Shown piece by piece: positions 1 to 8,300 of a stretch of DNA of 11,804 nt. Source of the DNA: a bacterium (lineage in GTDB: Bacteria; Muiribacteriota; Ozemobacteria; Ozemobacterales; Ozemobacteraceae); NCBI GenBank assembly GCA_016192885.1, contig JACPTH010000120.1, positions 1 through 11,804 of the forward strand, read 5' to 3'. The notes under the pieces are model-generated. The model did no database searches, had not been told where the DNA came from, and saw only the letters and a list, made by a program, of their open reading frames with translations. A program made the translations under genes and the position numbers. The stretch's first letter is position 1, and each line of letters opens with the position of its first letter.

Positions 1-660
1 TGTACGAGATTCGCAAGTTATGAAGACCTCGAAAAAAATAACTGTACTATTGAAGAGCGCGAGGAATTTGAGCCTCATATCGATATGGGAGCGGTAATTT
101 TCGCGGGTGTCGATTATGAAAAAATCGGCTCTGAAGCGATGAAAGAAGCTGACGTTATTGTTTGGGACGGCGGAAATAACGACCTTCCTTTTTTCCGTTC
201 CGACCTTCATATCGTTGTCGCCGACCCGCACAGGCCTAACAACGAATGTACTTTTTATCCCGGGGAAGCGAACGTTTACCTTGCCGATGTAATCGTAATC
301 AATAAGATTGATTCATGCTACCCCGATGACCTTGAAATAGTACGCGAAAACATTATGTCCATGAACCCTAAAGCGGCTATTGTGTACGCGGCAAGCCCTG
401 TTTTTGTCAATCACGGCAACGAAATCCGGGGCAAATCGGTTCTTGTTATTGAAGACGGTCCGACTTTAACTCATGGGAACATGACTTTTGGGGCGGGGGT
501 TGTTGCGGCCAATCGTTATGGCGCGAAAGAGATCGTTGATCCCAAGGAATACTTCCACGGTACTCTCCTAAAAAATATCCGGATATGGGGCCGGTTTTGC
601 CCGCTCTCGGATATGGAAAAAAACAAACCGCCGACCTTGAAAAAACAATTAACTCGGTAA
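1..660 (+). CDS. COG2403 cyclic-2,3-diphosphoglycerate-synthetase-like GTPase, 5'-partial, frameshifted
   Basis: The frame is open from base 1, so the true start and the N-terminal nucleotide-binding part lie upstream of the window. Before the first internal ATG (85) it already reads CTIEEREEFEPHI, a family-like stretch, so 85 is not the start. Recognisable COG2403 segments are VIVWDGGNNDLPF, the DPHRP motif, YPGEANVYLADVIVINKID (with a GTPase-like NKID) and EDGPTLTHGNMTFGAG. The archaeal relative makes cyclic 2,3-diphosphoglycerate from 2,3-diphosphoglycerate and ATP; the bacterial role is unclear, so I claim no substrate. After about base 570 the reading stops resembling the family (IRIWGRFCPLSDMEKNKPP) and ends at a TAA at 658. 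The expected C-terminus continues in the next frame (585-836). The gene is therefore a pseudogene, the victim of a one-base error, or a product of programmed -1 frameshifting. Confidence 0.8.
   Translation, partial: CTRFASYEDLEKNNCTIEEREEFEPHIDMGAVIFAGVDYEKIGSEAMKEADVIVWDGGNNDLPFFRSDLHIVVADPHRPNNECTFYPGEANVYLADVIVINKIDSCYPDDLEIVRENIMSMNPKAAIVYAASPVFVNHGNEIRGKSVLVIEDGPTLTHGNMTFGAGVVAANRYGAKEIVDPKEYFHGTLLKNIRIWGRFCPLSDMEKNKPPTLKKQLTR
570..586 (+). other. A-run with A_AAA_AAT slippery heptamer at the frameshift point
   Basis: In the upstream reading frame the codons run CTA-AAA-AAT, so bases 570-576 form A_AAA_AAT, which fits the X_XXY_YYZ pattern of bacterial -1 slippery sites. A -1 slip gives AAA-AAA-TAT and continues directly into KKYPDMGPVLP, the family-like C-terminus. 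A perfect 12-bp palindrome, ATATCCGGATAT (575-586), follows at once. It has no loop, so it is a poor classical stimulatory stem. A simple loss of one A from a seven-A run would produce the same picture and is the simpler explanation. Confidence 0.5.
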
Positions 661-836
661 AATGCGATTTGGTCATTTCAGCGACTCCTATTGATTTAAC
701 CAGAATTTTAAAAATAAAAAAACCCCACCTTCGCGTAAGGTATGAACTTCAAGAAATTGGGGAACCCAATTTTAAAGGAATTATTGACGATTTTCTTGGA
801 AAACGCGGGAAATCAAAGACTGGTAAGGGGAAGTGA
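585..836 (+). CDS. C-terminal part of the COG2403 GTPase in the shifted (-1) frame
   Basis: This frame carries the missing end of the upstream protein: MGPVLPALGYGKKQ, then VISATPIDLTRI, KKPHLRVRYELQEIGEP and a final IIDDFLGK. These match the usual COG2403 C-terminal order (GPVLPAMGYG, GTPIDL, RVRYELEEIGEP). In this frame the sequence before the ATG reads KKYPD, which also fits the family, so the ATG at 585 is not a genuine start; the segment joins the upstream frame in the A-run at 570-575. Restored, the visible part of the protein would be about 278 residues. The TGA overlaps the GTG of the following TolC gene (GTGA), which supports this as the original gene end. I judge it one gene with a shift, not two genes. 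Confidence 0.75.
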   Translation: MGPVLPALGYGKKQTADLEKTINSVKCDLVISATPIDLTRILKIKKPHLRVRYELQEIGEPNFKGIIDDFLGKRGKSKTGKGK

Positions 837-2335
837 TACAGCTTTCAGTACGGTTTGGGTCGAAGTTTAGTTTCTACTTTTTTCTTGCCTTCCAAATTTT
901 TCTTGGAGGGCAAGAAACGTTAAAGGCCGAATCAAATGCCACTTCTTCCCTTTCTCTTCAAGGTTTAAGTTCATTCGCGCTAATAGTTGTTTCATCAAAT
1001 AGGGCGATTCTTGAGGCCCTCCACGGCTTGGAATCAGCCAGGCACCAAACCGGAAAGAAAGAATCAGGTTTCCGTCCGATAGTAAGGGTGGCCCAACAGA
1101 TTTCCAAAACCACCAATCGAAATTACAATGTTTTAACCGGAATCGACCAAGATTACTCCACCAGGGGTCGGGGAACGGGAATTTCAATCGGTCAGAAAAC
1201 CTTTTTGGGAAATGCGAGCCTCGATTTAGAAAAGTCAAAAACGGATTATGCGGTTGGAGGTTCCTCATACTTTGAATCTTCTTATCTCTCTCTTTTGACG
1301 GGAATCCTGCGTCGTGATTCCGCGGTTAATTCCATCGAGAGAAAAATAAGTTTTGGGAATTATAGGGCTGAACAAGCCAGAGTCGATTCAATTATCCTGG
1401 ATACTCTCTTTGAATCTCTCAAAGTGCTATTTGATAGGCTAATAACCGAGCAAACCAGCCTTTTTAAGGAACGAAACCTGGAATTTTATCAAAAAATGCT
1501 CGAAGAGGCCACCGTCAAATTGGAAAATGGTCTTGGAAGCGAACTTGACTTAAAACAAGCCAAGGTGAAATTATCTCTAGCTGAAACCGACCTCAAGGAA
1601 AGCCGGTTGAGTCTTTGCGAAGTTGACCGACAATTGGGGCTTATTCTGGGTGATCCTGTTTGGAATAAAGCGATTGCGAGCATGAGTCCGTCGGATATTG
1701 TCAACCTGGTTCCGGATGTTTTCGATTTCGCTTTTTTGGCTTCCCAAAGTCTTTTTATGAGACCCGATATCAAGCTCATCATGAGCGAACTTGATGTCCA
1801 ACGCCAGGAATCATTGCTTGCAAAGGAACAAAATCGACCGAACGTGCAGCTTAAAACGCGTTGGGGGCGCCAAGGTCGAGCAACAGACCCGGAGCTTGCC
1901 CATGAAAAACGCGATAAAAGCTGGGACGTAACTGTTTCTTGGGAAACCACATTCGGCCATCGCCCCGAAGGATTTGAGCGAAGAACCCAACTTGAGAGAC
2001 TGAAAGCGCTGGAAATTCGGCGCGAACAGGCTTTTCAAAAGGCTAAAAAGGAAATCTCCGAAAGAATTGACCGCATCAAATTTTACAAACATAGTCTTTT
2101 TACTTCGCGTGAGTCTTTGAAACTTTCGGCTGAAATTCTTGAAGGACAGCGAATGAATTTTTCCCTCGGGAAGACTTCCCTCCTAGATCTTTTGCGATAC
2201 CAATCCGATTATGAAACTTCACGCCTTTCGGTGATAAGGGCTGAAGCAGTGCTCGGTTTAAGTTGGCTCCAACTTCTTTACGAATTGGGCGAATTGCCGA
2301 GTTTTTTAGGAATTCGACCGCGAAAAGGGGTTTAG
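833..2335 (+). CDS. TolC-family outer-membrane efflux channel (plus-strand operon)
   Basis: This is a 500-residue outer-membrane efflux protein, the usual size for the TolC/OEP family, whose trimers form a barrel and periplasmic tunnel for export. The GTG start at 833 is the first possible one, because an in-frame TAA ends at 826. It gives a signal peptide with basic residues at 7-11, a hydrophobic core FSFYFFLAFQIFLGG (12-26) and a likely cleavage after LKA (about 32). No lipobox cysteine is seen. Two repeats of long amphipathic helices are visible: the first includes ENGLGSELDLKQAKVKL (about 231-247), the second SLGKTSLLDLLRYQSDYETS near the C-terminus. FMRPDIKLIMSELDV is the typical start of the second half. 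It overlaps the preceding gene by 4 bp (GTGA), which suggests translational coupling. An AAGGGG purine run sits very close to the GTG, closer than usual. The partner adaptor follows 34 bp downstream. Confidence 0.9.
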   Translation: MIQLSVRFGSKFSFYFFLAFQIFLGGQETLKAESNATSSLSLQGLSSFALIVVSSNRAILEALHGLESARHQTGKKESGFRPIVRVAQQISKTTNRNYNVLTGIDQDYSTRGRGTGISIGQKTFLGNASLDLEKSKTDYAVGGSSYFESSYLSLLTGILRRDSAVNSIERKISFGNYRAEQARVDSIILDTLFESLKVLFDRLITEQTSLFKERNLEFYQKMLEEATVKLENGLGSELDLKQAKVKLSLAETDLKESRLSLCEVDRQLGLILGDPVWNKAIASMSPSDIVNLVPDVFDFAFLASQSLFMRPDIKLIMSELDVQRQESLLAKEQNRPNVQLKTRWGRQGRATDPELAHEKRDKSWDVTVSWETTFGHRPEGFERRTQLERLKALEIRREQAFQKAKKEISERIDRIKFYKHSLFTSRESLKLSAEILEGQRMNFSLGKTSLLDLLRYQSDYETSRLSVIRAEAVLGLSWLQLLYELGELPSFLGIRPRKGV

Positions 2336-2364
2336 TTTCGTGTTACTAAGTGGTTTAAGCCGGT

Positions 2365-2386
2365 AGCCGATGACTGAACGCTTGCT
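2365..2386 (+). repeat. GCTGA-type short repeat, copy 1, spanning the adaptor start codon
   Basis: The core reads GATGACTGAACGCTTGCT (2369-2386). It matches a copy at 11187-11208 (core GATGGCTGAACGCTTACT) at 19 of 22 positions over the full unit, and in inverted orientation the copy at 11040-11060. Here the repeat supplies the ATG and the first codons (MTERLL) of the lipoprotein adaptor. A nearby TTACTAAGTGGTTT (2343-2356) resembles the TTACTAAATAAAGTGGTTT that follows copy 3, so the similarity extends beyond the core. Confidence 0.5.
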
Positions 2387-3767
2387 GGTTTTGCTTCTTA
2401 TTCTAATACCGTTAAATTCCGGTTGCACGTCAGGCGATAAGGTTAAGGGGGCCGTTCTTCCTTCTTTTCATTATTCCTACGGGTCTCGATCGAGTCAAGT
2501 CACATTTACCGGCATTGTACAAGCTTCTCAAAGTTATGAAATTTCCTTGAAAGAAGGGTGCTGGGGGCTGGTGAAATGGATTGCAACCGAGGGAACAATC
2601 GTGGCCTCCGGAGATAAAATTGCCTCCATCGACATGTCGGCCTGGGAAGAACAATTAGAGTATAATGAAATGGAACTTAGGCACAGCAAGGAAGCGGCGA
2701 CAGGATTTGATTCCCAAACTCCGTTTGTCCTTGGAGGATTCTCTACCGACTTTAAATCAAAGGAACGTGACCTTCTTTTAAAGAAGGGAGAACTTGAATG
2801 GCTAAGAGATGGAAAGCTTCTGGATGAACGTCTTCGAGTATTGACCGACCATGAAAAAGCCAAAAGAGAAATTGACTTCGCGCGGAAAATTCTTTCATTT
2901 CAAAAAGAAATTGTCGAAAGGGGCTTCGATAGCCCATTTAGCCGCCGGGAACGCGAAATCGAATTGGCCGCGAAAGAAATTGAGATGGATTATTCCGCAA
3001 TGCGAATCAGGAGAATGAATACCGGCCCGCTTGAGGATGAAATCGCAAAAGCCATGCACGCGATTGCCGTTGCGTCCGGCGAACGGTGGTTAGCCGATAT
3101 TCAAAAGATCTCCGGGGCCACTTCGAGGGAGATAGAAAGGAAATCTTTGGACTTTTCGGTTGAGTGCAATTCTTCCCAGGTGAGAATAAATTCAGAACGC
3201 CTTGACCAGCGAGAAATTTTTTCAAAGTTCTCCGGTTTGGTTATTTATCCGACCTTTTGGGGTGGCCAAAAAGTCGCACCGGGCGAGGAAGTCTGGGAAG
3301 GGCTTTCGTTTATGAAAATTGTCGCAACCGGCTCGATTTTGTTGGACGCAGCAGTAGACGAAACAGTTTCTTCTTTATTCCAACCTGGAGCGACCGCTTC
3401 GATTAGGCTAGATATATATCAAGAAATTGCCCTTCCAGGAAAGGTTCTATCCGTTGGGAAGGTTCCAAGGCGAAAAATGGTTAGAGTCCCAACCGAATTT
3501 AAAAAATTTCCTGTACAAGTGGGGGTAGAAGCCGGAAGTCTTCCGGTGCGCCTTGGGATAAAGGGGGAAGTAACCGTTTTTCTGGCCAAAAGCGATGGAG
3601 TTTTTATTCCGCGCGACCTTGTAAGAGATGAAGGCGGGTCGTCCACTGTTCGTATTTTAAACTCGTTCGGAAATGTTTCTTCTCTTTCAGCCATAGTCGA
3701 ACCTTTTGATTCCGATACGGTGCGATGGATGAATCCCCCGGCAAGCTCCGGATTGTTATTATACTAA
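2370..3767 (+). CDS. HlyD/MFP-type periplasmic adaptor, probable lipoprotein
   Basis: This 465-residue membrane fusion protein would link an inner-membrane transporter to a TolC channel. The N-terminus MTERLLVLLLILIPLNSGC is a short lipoprotein signal with Cys19 as the likely lipidated residue; asparagine at -3 is not ideal. The first half of the lipoyl/barrel-sandwich domain is around GCWGLVKWIATEGTIVASGD (about 63-82). A long charged helical region of some 200 residues follows (coiled-coil hairpin). The second lipoyl half is FSGLVIYPTFWGGQKVAPGE (about 287-306), followed by a beta-barrel domain with DAAVDETVSSLFQPGATASI. It follows the TolC gene by 34 bp in the same direction, so they probably work together. 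No pump gene follows, because the next gene is convergent. No good Shine-Dalgarno sequence precedes the ATG, and the start lies inside a short repeat (2365-2386). TTG at 2382 is an alternative start that would still leave a signal sequence. Confidence 0.85.
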   Translation: MTERLLVLLLILIPLNSGCTSGDKVKGAVLPSFHYSYGSRSSQVTFTGIVQASQSYEISLKEGCWGLVKWIATEGTIVASGDKIASIDMSAWEEQLEYNEMELRHSKEAATGFDSQTPFVLGGFSTDFKSKERDLLLKKGELEWLRDGKLLDERLRVLTDHEKAKREIDFARKILSFQKEIVERGFDSPFSRREREIELAAKEIEMDYSAMRIRRMNTGPLEDEIAKAMHAIAVASGERWLADIQKISGATSREIERKSLDFSVECNSSQVRINSERLDQREIFSKFSGLVIYPTFWGGQKVAPGEEVWEGLSFMKIVATGSILLDAAVDETVSSLFQPGATASIRLDIYQEIALPGKVLSVGKVPRRKMVRVPTEFKKFPVQVGVEAGSLPVRLGIKGEVTVFLAKSDGVFIPRDLVRDEGGSSTVRILNSFGNVSSLSAIVEPFDSDTVRWMNPPASSGLLLY

Positions 3768-3787
3768 ATCAAAAGCCGGCGATATTC

Positions 3788-5362
3788 CTATTTCCCCTCT
3801 TCTTCGATTCCCAAGATCTCATAGCCTCGGGAAACGCACAAAGTTCCATCGATGCGAAATAATTCGGTTAGGGCGTTACAATACCCCACTTTGGCTTTTA
3901 TTTCGGCAATACGCGCGGCCGCCAGGTCTCGGAGAGCTTGGGCGACCTGGAAAGATGTGGTCTTTCCGACTTGAAATCTTATTTCCTCCACGCGAACTTT
4001 TTCCTTTTGTTTTTCGCCTGTTTTTGCGGTGGCCTGGATCTGTTGAAGAGCGCGTTTCACTTCAAGGTAAGCTGTCAAAACATCTTCTTGAAAAAGTTGT
4101 CTTAGATTTTGCAAGGATTCCCTACGTTGCATCAAGGAAAACTGAGCCTTTCGATGGTTCGCCTGAGCTTCACGGCGTCGCGAAAATAGATCGTATTCAA
4201 AACCGGCTTCAATGTCGTAACCCCTTTCCCAAAATCGGTTGGGCGTGGCCTCAAAAGACTTTGCGAAACCTGATTTTCCTAAGGAAAGAAAGAAATCAAG
4301 TCGGGGAAGTAAACCGCTGCGGGTTTGTACAAGTTCGAGCTCGCCTTTTTTCGAGAGCAATTCAGCCTGCATGATTTCCGGCCGGTTTTCCATTGCACGC
4401 TCAACATGGATCTCGGGAGGCATTAAAAAGGATTCGTTAATTTCAGGTTGATCGGAAAGCGTCACCTGAAAATCCCAGAATTTATCCGAATCAGGATTGA
4501 TTACCCTAAGGAAGGAGATCCTAGCCGCCTCAAGGGAACTTTGAGCGTCAATCACACCCTCCTCTCGTAGCGCAACTTCAGCATCCGCCGCGGCAAGCTC
4601 TGATTCCGGAACGCTTCCCAACGCGATTTTTTTCATCGTTTCGTCGCGTTGAATACATGCCAGCCGATAGGATTCATTCATTATTTCCAGTTCCTTTTCA
4701 GCCAGAAAAAGTGCCCAGTATTTTTTCTCTATTTCAGCCGCCAACGACAAAACAAATCCCGCAAGCTCGAAACCGGATATTTGTACATCGAATTCAGCCT
4801 GCTTAATTTGGACTGTATTTACCGAACTTCCGACTCCCCTTTTGAGGGGAACTTGTAATTTTACTCCCAATCTTGTTTCAAAAAAACTTTTAGGCCTTGT
4901 TGAACGGCTTCTGTTTCCGGTTAAATCTATGGAGATTTCAGTCCCGGTTTGAAGCAATCTGGTTCCGCCGACCCCTCCTTCGGTTTGATTGTCCCCCGTA
5001 TTTCCAAGCTTTCCGTTGGAAAGAATCTGTTTTTTAGTCTCGTCGGCCCCTGAAAGGTTTCCTTGAAGTCGGGTATCGAAGCGGCTCCTTTCCTTTTCCA
5101 CCGCTGTTTCGGAAATATTAAAATTGAGTCTTCGAACATTCAACTGATGATTGTTGCGTAGCGCGGTAAAAACCGCTTCCTCAAGGCTCAAAGAAATAGA
5201 CCGATTTTTTGGTAACAGTCGCATAATTTCCCGCGAAACTCCGTTGGATACTTCCGCGCTCGCAGTCGCCAAAGGGCGGGGAAATTCAAATTCATTCGCA
5301 AGGTTGGTTTCCGGAAGCATGAAAAGACAAAAAATTACATATACCCAAATGTTTTTTCTCAT
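3788..5362 (-). CDS. TolC-family outer-membrane efflux channel (RND operon)
   Basis: This is a 524-residue TolC/OEP protein and the last gene of the adaptor-pump-channel operon. The ATG at 5362 follows the pump stop by 12 bp; a GAGG overlapping the pump's TGA sits about 10 bases upstream and serves as ribosome site. The N-terminus MRKNIWVYVIFCLFMLPETNLA is a signal peptide with likely cleavage after NLA (about 22). The first OEP repeat begins with SLSLEEAVFTALRNNHQLNV, the usual opening helix of the family. The middle shows helices typical of the tunnel (LAAEIEKKYWALFLAEKELE; SVPESELAAADAEVALREEG). The second repeat begins near VERAMENRPEIMQAELLSKKG and ends with VGKTTSFQVAQALRDLAAAR. It appears intact. 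It differs clearly from the plus-strand channel at 833-2335, so the two are not a recent duplication. Confidence 0.92.
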   Translation of the reverse strand: MRKNIWVYVIFCLFMLPETNLANEFEFPRPLATASAEVSNGVSREIMRLLPKNRSISLSLEEAVFTALRNNHQLNVRRLNFNISETAVEKERSRFDTRLQGNLSGADETKKQILSNGKLGNTGDNQTEGGVGGTRLLQTGTEISIDLTGNRSRSTRPKSFFETRLGVKLQVPLKRGVGSSVNTVQIKQAEFDVQISGFELAGFVLSLAAEIEKKYWALFLAEKELEIMNESYRLACIQRDETMKKIALGSVPESELAAADAEVALREEGVIDAQSSLEAARISFLRVINPDSDKFWDFQVTLSDQPEINESFLMPPEIHVERAMENRPEIMQAELLSKKGELELVQTRSGLLPRLDFFLSLGKSGFAKSFEATPNRFWERGYDIEAGFEYDLFSRRREAQANHRKAQFSLMQRRESLQNLRQLFQEDVLTAYLEVKRALQQIQATAKTGEKQKEKVRVEEIRFQVGKTTSFQVAQALRDLAAARIAEIKAKVGYCNALTELFRIDGTLCVSRGYEILGIEEEGK

Positions 5363-5374
5363 AAACTTCTAACC

Positions 5375-8300
5375 TCAGTTACAGGGGGGGCTCACATTTA
5401 ATGAATTCCGGGTTTCTTGCTGTTTTTCCGTAACGGAATAGTAAAAAAAGTGATAAACCACCGGAATGAAAACAAGGGAAACAAATGTCGAGCATGTTAG
5501 ACCTCCGATTACCACGCGGGCAAGCGGAGCCTGAACTTCCCCGCCTTCTCCCCAACCTAACGCGAGAGGAATCAAACCTAGGATTGTTGTAAGAGCGGTC
5601 ATTAAAACCGGTCGGAATCTGTCTCGACCGGCTTCTAAGAGCGCGGGAATGAGAGCAAGTTTACGGTCCCGGAAAAGCAAGTTGGCGTGATCGACCAGAA
5701 GGATCGAATTGTTCACCACAATCCCGCCAAGCATTATTATTCCAATGAATGATTGAACGTTGAGCGAGGTTTGAGTGATAACCATAATAAGAATTACCCC
5801 GATGCTAGAAAGAGGTACCGTGACCATGACTATGAAAGGGTCAAGAAACGATTCATATTGAACGGCCATCACCATGTAAACCAGGATAATTGCGAGAAAA
5901 CAGCGAATTCCCCTCAGTTTTTCCCGCGCTTCGGCCAAAACGACCCCCAACGGCCTTTCGCCCGAGTCGGCGGTGACGTTAATAATTCTCTCTTGATCTA
6001 GACGTTCGAGTACGACCGGGCCGGTTCGAGAGACAACTCCGGCCACATTTCGAATAGCAACCGGATTGTTTTCCGCGTTGAGAATCGTCAAGTCCATAAT
6101 TTCTTCCAAGCTCATGAATTCCGCGTCTTTGGCTCTGACCAGAATGCGATATTCATCGCCGCCTTCGCGGTAATTTCCCGCGCGAGCCCCCGAAAGCAGG
6201 GTTTCAAGAAAACTCGCGACCTTTTGAATCGTTAGCTTTTGATCCGAAGCCCTGCGTCGATCTATGGAAATCAAGCGTTCCGGAGCGCCGGATTCGCGAC
6301 TGATTTGAACATCCGAAACCCCGTCTATCTGGAATAAAGCTTTTTCAACTTTTTTTGCAAGGTTGTCGGCCTTTTCAACGTTGTGACCTCTAACCTGAAC
6401 CTGAACTTTGTCGGCATTGGAAGCTCCCAAGCGGAAGATAAACAACCCCTGCCCTTCACGGGTTCTAACTTTAACCCCCGGAACTTTGGCTAGGACGGTT
6501 CTAAGTTCGGAGGCAATTCGCGAACTCGATCGCTTCCTTTTTGCCCGGTCGAGGAGTGGAATGCGAAATTCCCCGCGATTAATGCGTCCCTGGCCCCCGC
6601 CGCCTCCGCCCCCGATGCTTACTACAACGCATTCCAGCTCAGGAACGGAATCTAAAATAATCAACTCAATTTGTTTCATTTTTTCTTCTACCAAGCTAAG
6701 CCTGCTTCCAATTTCCATTTCGGCGCTAACACGAACTTCTCCCTCGTCCGCGGCGGGCATAAATTCAGTGGTAATCCTGGGAAGAAGAGCCAAACAACCC
6801 GCTAAAACCGAAGCTACAATTAAGAGGGTCAATTTTCGCCAGCGAAGAACCCAAGAAAGGATTTCTAGGTAACGTTCTTCGAAAAACCCGAGAAACCTCT
6901 TAACTAATGAGACTGATGAATGATTGGCGGGGTCATTTTTGTTTGCCGATCCCAATCGAAATTTTGAACAGAGCATGGGTATCAACGTAATCGACACCAA
7001 CAAGGAACAGGAAAGAGAAAAACAGACCACGTATGAAAGCTGTTTAAACATCAATCCGGTCATTCCTTCGACGAAAAGCAGGGGTAAAAAAATCACCAGC
7101 GTGGTAAGGGTACTGGCCAGAATCGGCGCGGCCACCTCCCCGGCACCTTCAATTGCCGCGTCAATAGGATTTTTCCCCCCCTCGCAAAACCGAAAGATGT
7201 TTTCCAATACGACTATTGAATTATCGACCAGCATTCCGGTCCCCAAGGCAACCCCGCCCAGGGACATAATGTTCAGCGTAAAGCCGTTGTAATACATTAA
7301 AGCAAAGGTGGAAACAATCGACAGCGGAATAGAGGTTCCGATGATCAAGGTGCTTCGCCAATCCCCTATAAAGATAAGCAGAATAAGAACCGCAAGAATA
7401 CTACCCGAAATAGCCGAAGAACTTACATTCTTTATGGAACGTTTGATATATTTAGATGTGTCAACCAAAGATGAAATTTTCACTTGCGGCAAGTCTTGAT
7501 TTATTTGAGCCACCTCTTCAAGAACCGCTTCAGCAACTTCGACGGTGTTTTTACCTGATTGTTTATTGATTGCGAGCCGCAAACCAGGTTGACCGTTTAC
7601 CCGAATCACTTGGCGAACTTTTTCCCATTTATCAATTATAGTAGCCACATCGCCTAGACGAATCAGCGAAGAACCGTTCTCGAAAACAACGATGTCTTTT
7701 ATTTGATCAACTTGAAAAAATTCACCCGGTGTTCGAATGGTAAATTCATAATTTCCAACCTCAATTATTCCGGCCGGGAGGTTAAGGTTCTCCTGCTTGA
7801 GTTTGGCAATGACCGGCTCAAGGCGAAGATTCATCGCTTTCAAGCGCTCTGGGTCAAGGTTCACATGAATCTCGCGTTTCCGCCCGCCGTTGATATCCAC
7901 GGCTGCAACGCCAGGAATGCGTTCAAGACGGTACTTCACCTGATCCTCAATTAACTTTAAAAGTTGAACCGGATCTAACTTGCTCGAAATTCCAAGATTC
8001 AAAATGGGAAAATTCGCCAAATCGAATTTCCGAAGAATCGGCCGTTCAACCCCCTCGGGGAGTCTTGAAAGAATGCGGTCAAGCCTATCTCGAATATCGT
8101 TCGCCGCCGCGTCAAGATCGGTCCCCCAAATGAATTGGACCCGAACCGAACATCGACCCTCCGTAGAGTTTGAGGATACTTCTTCGACGCCTGTAACCGC
8201 GCTAATAGCTTGTTCTATAGGCCTAGTTACAAGGGACTCAATTTCAACCGGGCTCGCATTTTCGTAAGTTGCGGAGATAGAAATCGTCGGATAGGTGATG

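Noticed and set aside
3955..4374. A 139-codon plus-strand open frame opposite the TolC gene
   Set aside because: It lies wholly antisense to a clear TolC-family gene and has no domain; it is a shadow of that coding sequence.
6594..6616. Seven-glycine run in the RND pump as a possible repeat expansion
   Set aside because: Glycine-rich loops of variable length occur at this place in SwrC/HAE1-like pumps, and the codons are mixed rather than a slipped simple repeat.
6408..6872. A 154-codon plus-strand open frame opposite the RND gene
   Set aside because: Its proline run is the complement of the pump's glycine run; it is antisense to a well-supported gene.
7212..7230. Asn399 and Asn902 in place of AcrB Asp408 and Lys940 as proof of a dead pump
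   Set aside because: VDNS in TM4 and VNN in TM10 are normal for a large branch of active HAE1/SwrC-like RND proteins.
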